Positions 1 through 6,674 of a stretch of DNA of 7,484 bases are shown here, piece after piece. The notes under the pieces were generated by a model. It searched no databases. It saw only the letters and a program-made list of their open reading frames with translations, and was not told where the DNA came from. Position 1 is the first letter of the stretch; every line of letters starts with the position of its first letter. Source of the stretch: an uncultured Clostridia bacterium (GTDB lineage Bacteria; Bacillota; Clostridia; Oscillospirales; Oscillospiraceae); assembly GCA_947177005.1 (NCBI GenBank), contig CAMWSZ010000136.1, positions 1 to 7,484 of the forward strand, read 5' to 3'. The position numbers and the translations under genes are program-made.

Positions 1-3000
1 CGGGAAGGTCTGCCTCACTATAGCGCCAGAGCCCGTACTCATCGAAAAATTTCAGGTCCACCTTTACCGTGTAGGGACTGCCGTCCTCCCCTGTATAAGA
101 TATCTCAAGTGTAACGTCCTTGCCTTTCATCCAAATATAGGCGTCGCTCTCCTCCTCGACGGCTACACTTGTTGAACCCTTCTTCACGTTTTTGTGCTGC
201 AAATCATCCCATCCGTAAGTGGTTCCATCTGACAAACTCGCGTCAATATTGGCTGGGAACCGCAAGCCCGTGCTCCCGGGCGGATTGGTGTCGATTGTAC
301 CTTTTTTGATCAGTTCGTTGATATATTTCAGATCCAGCGCGTAAAGCTGATTACCATTCCCGTCAAAGGTGCCGGTGGTGACATACAGGCCCTCGCCCGG
401 TCCGGCTTTGATTTCCACTTTTGCCGGGTCCGGGACCGAGACCTTGATCTCATTGCCGTCTTTGTCAAATCCGCCGATATTGCCGCCGTTATTTGTCCAA
501 CCGCCTTTTGCGGCAATGGTGCCGCCCTCAATTGTGACGCTGCTGACGTTTCCGTCTAATCCGCTGCCGATGCCGGAGGAGCTCGTCTTGCCTGTAGCAG
601 TGATGGTACCGCCTTTGATAATGATATCGCCGCCGTCCGCCTGCCAGCCGGAGCCGATGCCTGCTCCCTGACTTCCGGCTTCTGCGTCAATCGTACCGCC
701 CCAGATCGTCAGCGTACCCATAGTTCCGGACCAGCCGGAACCGATGGCCGCACCGTCGTTACCGCCGTTTGCGTAGATTTTGATTCCGTCGTTGCCGGGA
801 CCGGCCGGAGGCTTTCCGATAGTAATGTCTCCAACGCCGCTATGGCAGGCGCTGCCGATACCGGTGCCGTGGGATTTGCTGGAGGCGTCGATATCAACTT
901 TACCAGTAATGGTGATATTGCCAACCCCCTGATCCACTGGATTGGAGTAAGTGCTGACCCAGCCTCCTGCCCCAATACCGGCACCATGGTTGCCGCCCAC
1001 AGTTTTGATAGTGAGTCCGTTTCCGTCAATGGTGATATCGCCCATATCACCGCCTTCACTGCCGCCGATGCCTGCGGCACCATTGCCGCCAGTTGCAGTA
1101 ATCTTACCTGTACCGCTGATCACAATAGAGCTTTTCGACGAATCTGTCGCCCAGGCCGTTCCGATGCCAGCGCCGCCTGTGCTGCCAGATGTGCCGCCCG
1201 TTGCGGTAAGCGTACTGCCGGAGGTCATATCAATATGGAGCGAGGAATCCTCCAAAGCAACGGAAGTGCTGTCTTTCTTATAATCTCCGAAGAACTGGAT
1301 TCCTGCCGACTGACCGCTGCCAATGATTGTATTCTCGCCCTTCATCGTCAGCTTGATGTCGCTGCCATTGCCGAGCAGGATACCGGCAGTATTTCCACCA
1401 ATCTTGGTCGCGTCGATCTGGACCCCATCAAGGGTAATAGTGGACTTCACGCCGTCGGCGATTTCTATGGTGCCGTATTCCTTTTTGCCGTCAATCTCTT
1501 TGGTGCCTCCCGATATGGTCAGAGGTTTATTTGTGAGAATTTTCAGCGTATTGGTACCAGCATCAAAATAATAGTCTGTTCCCTCCGTGCCGCCGGTGAC
1601 GGTAAAGACATTGAAGGGATCAAAGACAAATTCCTTCTTTGCATCGTCCCACTGCACGAGATATGCCTGGGAGACCGCTTCTCCGGCGGCATTGGTGCCG
1701 GAAAAGGTGACCTTCTGCGTCCCAAACGTCCCGGCCGGGCCTTCTTTTTTGTCCAGCCACAGACAGGTGGGATCAGAGGAGGACAGCAGCATATCCGTTT
1801 TTGTGCCGCCAACGGTAATAGACGTGATGTTCTCCGGCAGTTTCGTGAGGGCTGTTCGATTGACCTCACATTCTGCCTTTCCGGCACTGTCTACCCTGCT
1901 GCCTGCCCCGTCGGTCAAAGTAGCGGCTACAGACGCGCCGTTCACCGTTACTTTTGCGTCGCCCATTCTGCCGCTGCCGCCGCTTCCTACGATCAGTGCG
2001 CCGCCGTTGCAGTTGACCGTACTTTTGTTGTCAGCAGTTGAAAAGGCACCACTTATTTTCAGCTGCCCGCTGCCGTCGAAAGTGACGTTAACGCCAGCAG
2101 CCAAATTCACGTTGCCGACTGCGTTTTTGCCGGTAGTTTTGATCTTAGTGTTCGTACTGTTTATGTCGAGGGTGCCGCTTGTACTCACCCCGTCCAGCCT
2201 AACCGTTCCGCCGCTGTTCAGCACGATATTCTGCGTGGTAGACGCGCCGGTTGTTTTCATGGAGATACGGATATTATCTCCGCTCACCGTCAGCGTACCG
2301 GTAACAGCATTAAACGAGACGCCGGACAGATCAGGACCCTCTACCATAAAGTCACCGTACTCTTTCGGCACCGTCAGTTCCACAGGCGCTGTTCCGTCTG
2401 TGCTGGTCGTGCCGCCGGTGAGGACTTTATGGCCATCGGGATATTTATTGCTCACAATGGGGGCGGTTGTATCCAGCTGAAACAACTTAATTGTAAGGGG
2501 CTTATCGTCTGCCAGGTCCTTGTGCGTTAAATCTCCCGTGGCAAGACCGCCCAAACCATCGCCCGTTTGGGTAAGTAGCTGCTTGATAAACGGGGCCATT
2601 CCCGCAGCTGAACCGGCGTCAAATTTATCCTGAAAATCTTTGGTGCTGCTAAAGCTGCCGCCGGTAAGCTCACTGATTGCTTTATCTAAGGATTTGCCTT
2701 GAATCACATTGCTGAGCAGCAGCTTCAGTCCTTTGGAAATGGATGCGGAATCCGCTTTATCAACATTGCTGAGATTGCCGTCAGCCTGATACGCCGAAAT
2801 TGCCGCGCCCAAATACATACAGGCCAGATAGCCTGTGCCGTACCTGCTGGTACCGGTGTCTGTTTTGAGCTGGTTGTTTGTACGTTTGATTGCCGCAATA
2901 ATATCGTCCTCTGAGGTGTCCTTATTGATTCCCAGTCCGCTGGACGCTTTCACCCAGTTTCCCGGCCCGGAAGCCGTCTGCGCCATTCCCTCAATAAACC

Positions 3001-4141
3001 ATTCCGGAAAGGCGGCGGAACTATCAAATGAACTGCCTGTATAACCGAACATACCATTTGTGGTTGCCTCGTCCATGAAAGCGTGCATCATCTCATGGGC
3101 GATGGTAGACTCAAGCTTAACGCGGTCTTCCTCGCTGACCGTACCGCCGGCTTTCAGAGAGTTGATATTGACGCTGAGCATATAGGTTTGCAGATTGGCG
3201 GTACTCACGCCGCCCTTTACAGAAGCCAGTGTATTGGAGCTCTCGTCGTACAGTCTCAGTCCGATTCCGATACTGGAGCCCGTCAAATAGGAGAAAGCCG
3301 GATAATTGTCCAGCAGGTTTTGCACGATATTAGGAACGATCTCTGTTTCCAGAATTTCACTGAGTTTTTTCCCGCCGGTTTTATCCACTGTTAAGTCTAA
3401 AGACGTGCCTACACCAGTTGTATATGTACCTTCCTTATCGGAATCTGTAGGCGTCGGCGTGGTTTCAAAATCATGTTCGATATAGACGATATTGAACTCG
3501 CCCGGCTTTGTATTGCGCTTCAGTTCCTCCACAGTCATCTTGCCCCCGGACAGGGCGGTGCTTACATCCGGCCACCGTTCCGGATCTACGATGGAGGGTT
3601 TTGGAAGGGCATCCAGTCTTTTTTTCTCCAGTGCCTTTTCCCAGTCGCTCTGCGCTTTTTCCAGCTCCTGCCGGAACTTCACCAGACGCGGATCGATAGC
3701 AGAACTTTCGTACTCGACGCCCCTGTTTTGGAACAGCTCGATGCCGTTAAAATTTGCGCTTTCGGCGATGCGGTCGATTTCGCTGCATAAATGGTCCAGT
3801 TCCTTTTGCAGGTTTTCCCTGTCCAGCTCGTCCATATAGGTTCCGTTTGCCGACTCCCCGGCCAGATATTCGGCGCGGTCCAGCATACTCTGGATTTCCT
3901 GCAATGCGCCCTCGCCGGTTTGGATCAGCTTGGTGCCTTCCCGGGAATTCTCCTTAGCCCGGCCCAGACCGGTGATTTGCAGCCGCATTTTTTCGGAGAC
4001 AGCGAGACCGGCCGCGTCGTCTCCGGCACGGTTGATCCGGTAGCCGCTGGACAGCTTTTCCAGCGTTTTCCCCATCTGCGTATTGACTGATCCATAGTAC
4101 CGTTGCAGTCTCTTACCGCTCCCCTTGTTGCGGATGACCAT
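1..4141 (-). CDS. Flagellinolysin-like proteolytic flagellin with giant beta-repeat insert (partial, C-terminus off the left edge)
   Basis: Hand translation gives 1380 codons from ATG at 4141 with no stop before base 1. The start follows AAGGGGG (4148-4154) at 6 bases. Residues 21-137 are a flagellin D0/D1 domain, with KLSSGYRINRAGDDAAGLAV, QTGEGALQEI and RIAESANFNGIELF. Residues about 138-215 are charged and helix-prone, followed by a TTPTPT linker. Residues about 215-530 are a gluzincin peptidase with HEMMH at 349-353 and EWFIEGMAQ with E384. Residues about 545-1260 are beta-rich, with GAGIG repeats at 989-1224. Residues 1260-1380 form another beta-rich region. No Sec signal is seen; flagellins leave through the flagellar export apparatus and polymerise into the filament. 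In known flagellinolysins the peptidase lies in the exposed variable region and the filament itself is proteolytic. I infer the same here, with the C-terminal flagellin half beyond the window. The substrate is unknown. Six cysteines (119, 441, 711, 758, 793, 1099) are unusual for a flagellin. Confidence 0.9.
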   Translation of the reverse strand, partial: MVIRNKGSGKRLQRYYGSVNTQMGKTLEKLSSGYRINRAGDDAAGLAVSEKMRLQITGLGRAKENSREGTKLIQTGEGALQEIQSMLDRAEYLAGESANGTYMDELDRENLQKELDHLCSEIDRIAESANFNGIELFQNRGVEYESSAIDPRLVKFRQELEKAQSDWEKALEKKRLDALPKPSIVDPERWPDVSTALSGGKMTVEELKRNTKPGEFNIVYIEHDFETTPTPTDSDKEGTYTTGVGTSLDLTVDKTGGKKLSEILETEIVPNIVQNLLDNYPAFSYLTGSSIGIGLRLYDESSNTLASVKGGVSTANLQTYMLSVNINSLKAGGTVSEEDRVKLESTIAHEMMHAFMDEATTNGMFGYTGSSFDSSAAFPEWFIEGMAQTASGPGNWVKASSGLGINKDTSEDDIIAAIKRTNNQLKTDTGTSRYGTGYLACMYLGAAISAYQADGNLSNVDKADSASISKGLKLLLSNVIQGKSLDKAISELTGGSFSSTKDFQDKFDAGSAAGMAPFIKQLLTQTGDGLGGLATGDLTHKDLADDKPLTIKLFQLDTTAPIVSNKYPDGHKVLTGGTTSTDGTAPVELTVPKEYGDFMVEGPDLSGVSFNAVTGTLTVSGDNIRISMKTTGASTTQNIVLNSGGTVRLDGVSTSGTLDINSTNTKIKTTGKNAVGNVNLAAGVNVTFDGSGQLKISGAFSTADNKSTVNCNGGALIVGSGGSGRMGDAKVTVNGASVAATLTDGAGSRVDSAGKAECEVNRTALTKLPENITSITVGGTKTDMLLSSSDPTCLWLDKKEGPAGTFGTQKVTFSGTNAAGEAVSQAYLVQWDDAKKEFVFDPFNVFTVTGGTEGTDYYFDAGTNTLKILTNKPLTISGGTKEIDGKKEYGTIEIADGVKSTITLDGVQIDATKIGGNTAGILLGNGSDIKLTMKGENTIIGSGQSAGIQFFGDYKKDSTSVALEDSSLHIDMTSGSTLTATGGTSGSTGGAGIGTAWATDSSKSSIVISGTGKITATGGNGAAGIGGSEGGDMGDITIDGNGLTIKTVGGNHGAGIGAGGWVSTYSNPVDQGVGNITITGKVDIDASSKSHGTGIGSACHSGVGDITIGKPPAGPGNDGIKIYANGGNDGAAIGSGWSGTMGTLTIWGGTIDAEAGSQGAGIGSGWQADGGDIIIKGGTITATGKTSSSGIGSGLDGNVSSVTIEGGTIAAKGGWTNNGGNIGGFDKDGNEIKVSVPDPAKVEIKAGPGEGLYVTTGTFDGNGNQLYALDLKYINELIKKGTIDTNPPGSTGLRFPANIDASLSDGTTYGWDDLQHKNVKKGSTSVAVEEESDAYIWMKGKDVTLEISYTGEDGSPYTVKVDLKFFDEYGLWRYSEADLP
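470..1177 (-). repeat. Eight-copy GAGIGSG protein repeat, probable beta-solenoid
   Basis: Within residues 989-1224 of the flagellinolysin-like protein a unit recurs about every 29-39 residues. It reads roughly G-A-G-I-G-S-G-W, then a short turn with G-D/N-I-T-I, then G-G-T-I-T-A-T-G-G. Copies begin near residues 990, 1021, 1053, 1092, 1130, 1159, 1188 and 1219. Two copies are longer by about 8 residues because of an inserted turn. Alternating hydrophobic residues and regular glycines suggest a parallel beta-helix. Similar repeats are common in large surface proteins of gut Firmicutes, where a role in glycan binding is sometimes suggested. Here the domain would project from a flagellar filament. 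The fold and the binding role are inferred. Confidence 0.78.
2990..3097 (-). other. Zinc-binding active site of the gluzincin peptidase (HEMMH plus downstream Glu)
   Basis: Residues 349-353 read HEMMH, preceded by LESTIA, the usual hydrophobic lead-in of an active-site helix. E350 would be the catalytic base, and H349 and H353 zinc ligands. The sequence EWFIEGMAQ follows, with E384 lying 31 residues after H353. That is the expected position and context (W-x-x-E-G-x-A) for the third zinc ligand of gluzincins such as M9-type collagenases and flagellinolysins. All key residues are present, so the enzyme is predicted active. Zinc binding itself is inferred from the motif. Confidence 0.87.
3731..4141 (-). 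other. Flagellin N-terminal D0/D1 domain
   Basis: Residues 1-137 of the long minus-strand protein. From residue 27 on it follows flagellin closely: EKLSSGYRINRAGDDAAGLA, then SEKMRLQITGLGRAKENSRE, then LIQTGEGALQEIQSMLDRAE and a final IDRIAESANFNGIELF. The first 20 residues are atypical. The usual N-terminus of the type MIIxHNxxALNAxRxL is replaced by a basic stretch, MVIRNKGSGKRLQRYYG. These residues form the filament core helices in flagellins, so the change may affect export or packing. Confidence 0.93.
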
Positions 4142-4160
4142 ATTTTTCCCCCTTATTTAC

Positions 4161-4535
4161 TCAGTCCCAATGTCCGCAGGGGGTCAGCTCCAGAATCTGA
4201 CCGCACGCCGGACAGGCAGTGTTTTTTACGGGTCCGCCGAGCCGCGTCAGCAGCCACCCGCATTCCGGACAGGCAGATGCGGTATGGCGCGGCGTTTCTC
4301 CTGCGGGCCAGTAGGTCACGTATGGCATGGCAAACAGGCGGCGGCACTTCCGGCAGACCGCCACATCCCGGTCGATTTGAAATCTTGCGCCCTCCCGTAC
4401 CGCCTTTGCCAGGGATGGATCATCCGGCGCTGTACGCAGGACGGTCTCCGGTTCACAGTCGCGCAGGCCGCTTCCCACAAACAGTTCTTCCTTGTAGCCG
4501 CACACATGACATTGACACCTTAAAATAGTACCCAT
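4161..4535 (-). CDS. Small zinc-ribbon protein of unknown function, upstream of the flagellinolysin-like gene
   Basis: A 124-residue soluble protein with no signal peptide or membrane segment. It carries paired cysteine motifs typical of zinc ribbons: CQCHVCG (residues 7-13), CRKC (61-64), CPECG (89-93) and CPACG (108-112). These could form two zinc sites, one from the first and second pairs and one from the third and fourth. ATG at 4535 is chosen because TAAGGA (4545-4550) lies 9 bases upstream. It ends at 4161, only 19 bases before the flagellinolysin-like ATG on the same strand, so the two are probably cotranscribed. Zinc ribbons may bind nucleic acid, protein or metal, and nothing here distinguishes these. 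A regulatory or chaperone link to the flagellin neighbour is possible but is only inferred from position. Several other open frames cover the same DNA, but none has this motif content. Confidence 0.8.
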   Translation of the reverse strand: MGTILRCQCHVCGYKEELFVGSGLRDCEPETVLRTAPDDPSLAKAVREGARFQIDRDVAVCRKCRRLFAMPYVTYWPAGETPRHTASACPECGWLLTRLGGPVKNTACPACGQILELTPCGHWD

Positions 4536-4642
4536 ACTTTCGATTCCTTACAATAGTTTGTAATCAGTGCCTGCTCTGTCAATGACGGTCTCTGTTTTTT
4601 GGAGCAGACGAACACAGAAGAATTTTGACTTACGGTACAGCC

Positions 4643-4684
4643 AGCTCCCCCCCGGGGGGAGCTAAGAGCCGCCTGCGGCTCTTA
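4643..4684. repeat. Two adjacent perfect GC-rich palindromes
   Basis: The first palindrome (4643-4663) has 10-base arms, AGCTCCCCCC and GGGGGGAGCT, around one central base. The second begins directly after it: arms TAAGAGCCGC (4663-4672) and GCGGCTCTTA (4675-4684) around CT, realistically a stem with a 4-base loop. Neither is followed by a good T run on either strand, so a simple intrinsic terminator is unlikely. Options are a REP/MITE-like dispersed intergenic element or a structured leader upstream of the zinc-ribbon and flagellinolysin-like genes. Confidence 0.75.
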
Positions 4685-4898
4685 ATTGTATTGGTCTGAT
4701 GCTTATACATTTTTCAGCAGTTCAATTATCCTATTATCTTATCAATTATAAAAGATTTCTTCCTAAAAGAACAGAAAGAAATGAAAATTCACAAAAATTT
4801 GTTAATCTTGTACAAAACATGTGGATGATCTATTAGATACGGGGTTTCATTTTTGTAAATACCGTCAGTCTATGGGAAAGCGGCAGTATGATATGGTC

Positions 4899-4926
4899 CA
4901 AAAAAGAGAGACCGGCGCGGGCAGTC
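4899..4926 (-). terminator. Weak candidate terminator downstream of the AEC permease
   Basis: On the minus strand, 46 bases after the permease stop, a short stem GACTG / CGGTC (five pairs, one of them G-T) closes a 7-base loop and is followed by TCTC and six T. The stem is short for an intrinsic terminator. A second imperfect hairpin lies at 4932-4957 (GAGCCGCC against GGCCGCTC, one mismatch, no T run). Confidence 0.3.
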
Positions 4927-4971
4927 AGTATGAGCGGCCTCACGGGTATGGCGGCTCTGTATCAAATATAT

Positions 4972-5895
4972 TCATGCAGGAATTGGCGTTACTGTCAAAA
5001 GAATGGGGATTGTTATGATGCAAAGAATGGTAGACACCAGAATAGCCGAGGTACAGACGCTGCAATCAATCCCTTTTTCCGTTCCCAGCATCAGCGGCAT
5101 ATTTCCAACCGGCATTCCCAACATGACCATACACACAGGCAGGAGGTTCGGGTCAATCGGAAGAATTTTCAAAACCGGCAGCAGGAGCAGCGGAAGTACC
5201 AGCAGCTTGATGATGGAAAATATGTAGATTTTTATACTGCCGAAAGTCATTCGCGGATCAGAGATCATCAGCGTGTAGCCTACCGACATCAAGGCCAAAG
5301 GGGAGGCCGCATTTCCAAGATAGGTGACTGCGGTCAGGAGAAAATCCGGCAGATGAATATTGGCGGCAATCAGCAGCAGACCGGCAATGCTGAACAGGTT
5401 GCCTGGGTTGATCATTGTTTTCAGTGAGGAGGCAGTGAACCTGCCGTCCATCAGGCCCATGCCGTAAGTGTAAAACACCAGATTGTAAACCAGCATAAAT
5501 TCGGTTACATATACCACATAGTCCGTACCCAAAATGCTGTTTACAACCGGGATACCAATAAAGCCGAGGTTGGAGAAAACGAACATCAGCTGAAAGATTT
5601 TCCGCTGGGCCGGGTCTTTGTCAAACAGCGGGGCAAGGAGCATCCCGGCTAAGATGAAAATAAGAAACATCGCCGCCGCGGCCAGTCCCACGGCTCCCAT
5701 ACGCTGGAGGGGAATCTTCCCCACTGAATTGGCCGCGCTGGAGAATACCAGCAGGGGATTGAAGATATTCACAATCATACGGGAGATGCAGTTGTTGGAA
5801 TGCTTATCCCACATATCCCGCCTGGCGGCAAACAGACCGGCCCCAATCATGATGAGAAGAGCGAACATCTGAAACAGAACTGTAGAAAAACTCAT
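4972..5895 (-). CDS. AEC (auxin efflux carrier) family permease, probable organic-acid transporter
   Basis: A 307-residue integral membrane protein, the normal length for bacterial AEC/Mem_trans family carriers. Hydrophobic segments run through the whole chain, about ten in all, starting at residues 5-22. Family-like motifs include NIFNPLLVFSS (43-53), FVFSNLGFIGIPVV (105-118), GNAASPLALMSVG (194-206) and GMPVGNMPLMLG (260-271). Bacterial members include malonate and malate permeases, and the family name comes from plant auxin carriers. No sequence feature fixes the substrate. ATG at 5895 is chosen because it begins the first hydrophobic segment and follows AGAAGGG (5909-5915), though the 13-base spacing is long. 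The gene stands alone on the minus strand, divergent from the chromate-transporter/citX operon. That context makes a di- or tricarboxylate substrate plausible, by inference only. Confidence 0.9.
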   Translation of the reverse strand: MSFSTVLFQMFALLIMIGAGLFAARRDMWDKHSNNCISRMIVNIFNPLLVFSSAANSVGKIPLQRMGAVGLAAAAMFLIFILAGMLLAPLFDKDPAQRKIFQLMFVFSNLGFIGIPVVNSILGTDYVVYVTEFMLVYNLVFYTYGMGLMDGRFTASSLKTMINPGNLFSIAGLLLIAANIHLPDFLLTAVTYLGNAASPLALMSVGYTLMISDPRMTFGSIKIYIFSIIKLLVLPLLLLPVLKILPIDPNLLPVCMVMLGMPVGNMPLMLGTEKGIDCSVCTSAILVSTILCIITIPILLTVTPIPA

Positions 5896-5933
5896 TTTAT
5901 TTCTGAATCCCTTCTGTTTTTTCTTTTAGCCAC

Positions 5934-5962
5934 ATTATACCAGCCATTTTTGTACTTGTAAA
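5934..5962 (-). promoter_or_regulatory. Sigma-A-like promoter for the AEC permease gene
   Basis: On the minus strand, TTTACA (5957-5962, five of six consensus bases) is followed after 17 bases by a perfect TATAAT (5934-5939). The -10 is preceded by TGG, giving an extended -10. Transcription would start near 5927, leaving a leader of about 31 bases before ATG at 5895 that includes the ribosome binding site. This is the best promoter match in the window. Confidence 0.8.
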
Positions 5963-6062
5963 GGACTTTGGGTAATTCAGGCCGGACCTCGCCTCGCAGT
6001 AATTCACAATATGCCGGTCCCGCTCCGGTTTGCCCAGCTTTTTGGAGAAGCGTTTTTATAAA

Positions 6063-6091
6063 TTGACAATTTTGGGCCGGAGTGGTAGAGT
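6063..6091 (+). promoter_or_regulatory. Candidate promoter for the chromate-transporter/citX operon
   Basis: TTGACA (6063-6068, perfect) and TAGAGT (6086-6091, four of six) are separated by 17 bases. The predicted start near 6098 falls on the ribosome binding site GAGGAGG (6098-6104), giving an unusually short leader of about 16 bases. That weakens the call. A TATAAA at 6057-6062 has no matching -35. Confidence 0.4.
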
Positions 6092-6113
6092 AACCGTGAG
6101 GAGGCTGCTGACC

Positions 6114-6674
6114 ATGAATAAGGAAAAGCTGAGGACCGGAGGAATGCTGCTGGTTCGTTTTGCACGGATCGGCTGCTTTACCTTTGGCGGCGGTTGGAGC
6201 ATACTGGCTCAGATTGAGCAGGAATTCATCCGCCGCAGGCAGTTCATCACACAAGAGGAGCTGCTGGAACTGACTGTAATGGGCCGCTCTCTGCCGGGTA
6301 TCATGATCACAAATATCAGTATGCTGTTCGGCTGCCGGCTGGCGGGATGGTTCGGCGGTATATGTGCCGTGGGCGGTATCACACTGCCCTCCATTGTCAT
6401 CCTGTCCCTGGTAACGGCCTGTTATGATATGCTCAAAAATAATGTCTGGTGCTGGTGCGCCCTTCAGGGCATCAACAGCGCTGTGGTCCCGATCATCGCC
6501 GGGACTGTATTGTCTTTGGGCAAAGAGGCGTTCCGGCATCGCAGCGGCGTATGGATTTGTCTGGCCACGCTGGCGGTGCGGCAGGTCACGGGCTGGAGCA
6601 ATGCGCTGCTGGTCGTTCTGGGTGTGCTGGCGGGACTGATTTATACGGAGGTTGAAAGCCGTGGTACTGCTTGA
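6114..6674 (+). CDS. Chromate transporter (CHR) family protein, first half of a two-gene pair
   Basis: A 186-residue membrane protein of the short, single-domain CHR type. Residues 14-30 carry the family entry motif around RFARIGCFTFGGGWSIL. Next come an EFI-RRR-QF-ITQEELLEL segment (37-53), SLPGIMITN (59-67), then a glycine-rich stretch ending GGITLPSIVI (87-96). Short CHR proteins are usually encoded in pairs that work together as the equivalent of one long ChrA. ATG at 6114 is preferred over the in-frame ATG at 6030 because GAGGAGG (6098-6104) lies 9 bases before it and the family homology begins here. Most CHR proteins have PGP where this one has PGI (61-63), so chromate itself may not be the substrate. 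Sulfate or another oxyanion are alternatives. Confidence 0.9.
   Translation: MNKEKLRTGGMLLVRFARIGCFTFGGGWSILAQIEQEFIRRRQFITQEELLELTVMGRSLPGIMITNISMLFGCRLAGWFGGICAVGGITLPSIVILSLVTACYDMLKNNVWCWCALQGINSAVVPIIAGTVLSLGKEAFRHRSGVWICLATLAVRQVTGWSNALLVVLGVLAGLIYTEVESRGTA
6647..6651 (+). promoter_or_regulatory. Ribosome binding site that sets a GTG start for the second CHR gene
   Basis: GGAGG lies inside the end of the first CHR gene. It abuts an in-frame TTG at 6652, which it cannot serve, and is 9 bases before GTG at 6661, the ideal distance. The second gene therefore most likely starts at 6661, overlaps the first by 14 bases and is translationally coupled to it. Confidence 0.75.

Larger units (their letters stand above)
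4536..4971. other. Intergenic gap without a convincing gene
   Basis: This lies between the zinc-ribbon start and the stop of the AEC permease, both on the minus strand. Much of it (about 4685-4870) is AT-rich. It holds the tandem palindromes at 4643-4684 and a weak terminator candidate at 4899-4926. On the minus strand a perfect TATAAT (4745-4750) could be a -10 for the zinc-ribbon gene. No good -35 lies 16-18 bases away, and the leader would then be about 200 bases and include the palindromes. TTGACA on the minus strand (4578-4583) sits too near the ribosome binding site to serve as its promoter. The short plus-strand frames here overlap the permease end and lack ribosome binding sites. Confidence 0.6.

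Noticed and set aside
470..1177. Possible CRISPR or DNA tandem repeat
   Set aside because: The periodicity is at protein level only. The DNA copies differ, their spacing varies, and the reading frame runs straight through.
842..2480. Long plus-strand open frames (842-2041 and 1587-2480)
   Set aside because: They are antisense to the flagellinolysin-like frame, which has clear flagellin and peptidase motifs. They show no recognisable domain, and their openness follows from the glycine/alanine/threonine codons on the other strand.
4578..4583. Perfect TTGACA on the minus strand upstream of the zinc-ribbon gene
   Set aside because: No acceptable -10 lies 16-18 bases downstream, and the resulting start would fall within the ribosome binding site.
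4821..5427. Plus-strand frames overlapping the end of the AEC permease (4821-5018, 4888-5427)
   Set aside because: No ribosome binding site, no family resemblance, and a Gln/Arg/His-rich composition typical of the antisense of a membrane protein gene.
6030..6113. N-terminal extension of the first CHR gene from ATG 6030
   Set aside because: It lacks a ribosome binding site, adds a basic non-homologous stretch and covers the candidate promoter; GAGGAGG at 6098-6104 supports ATG 6114.
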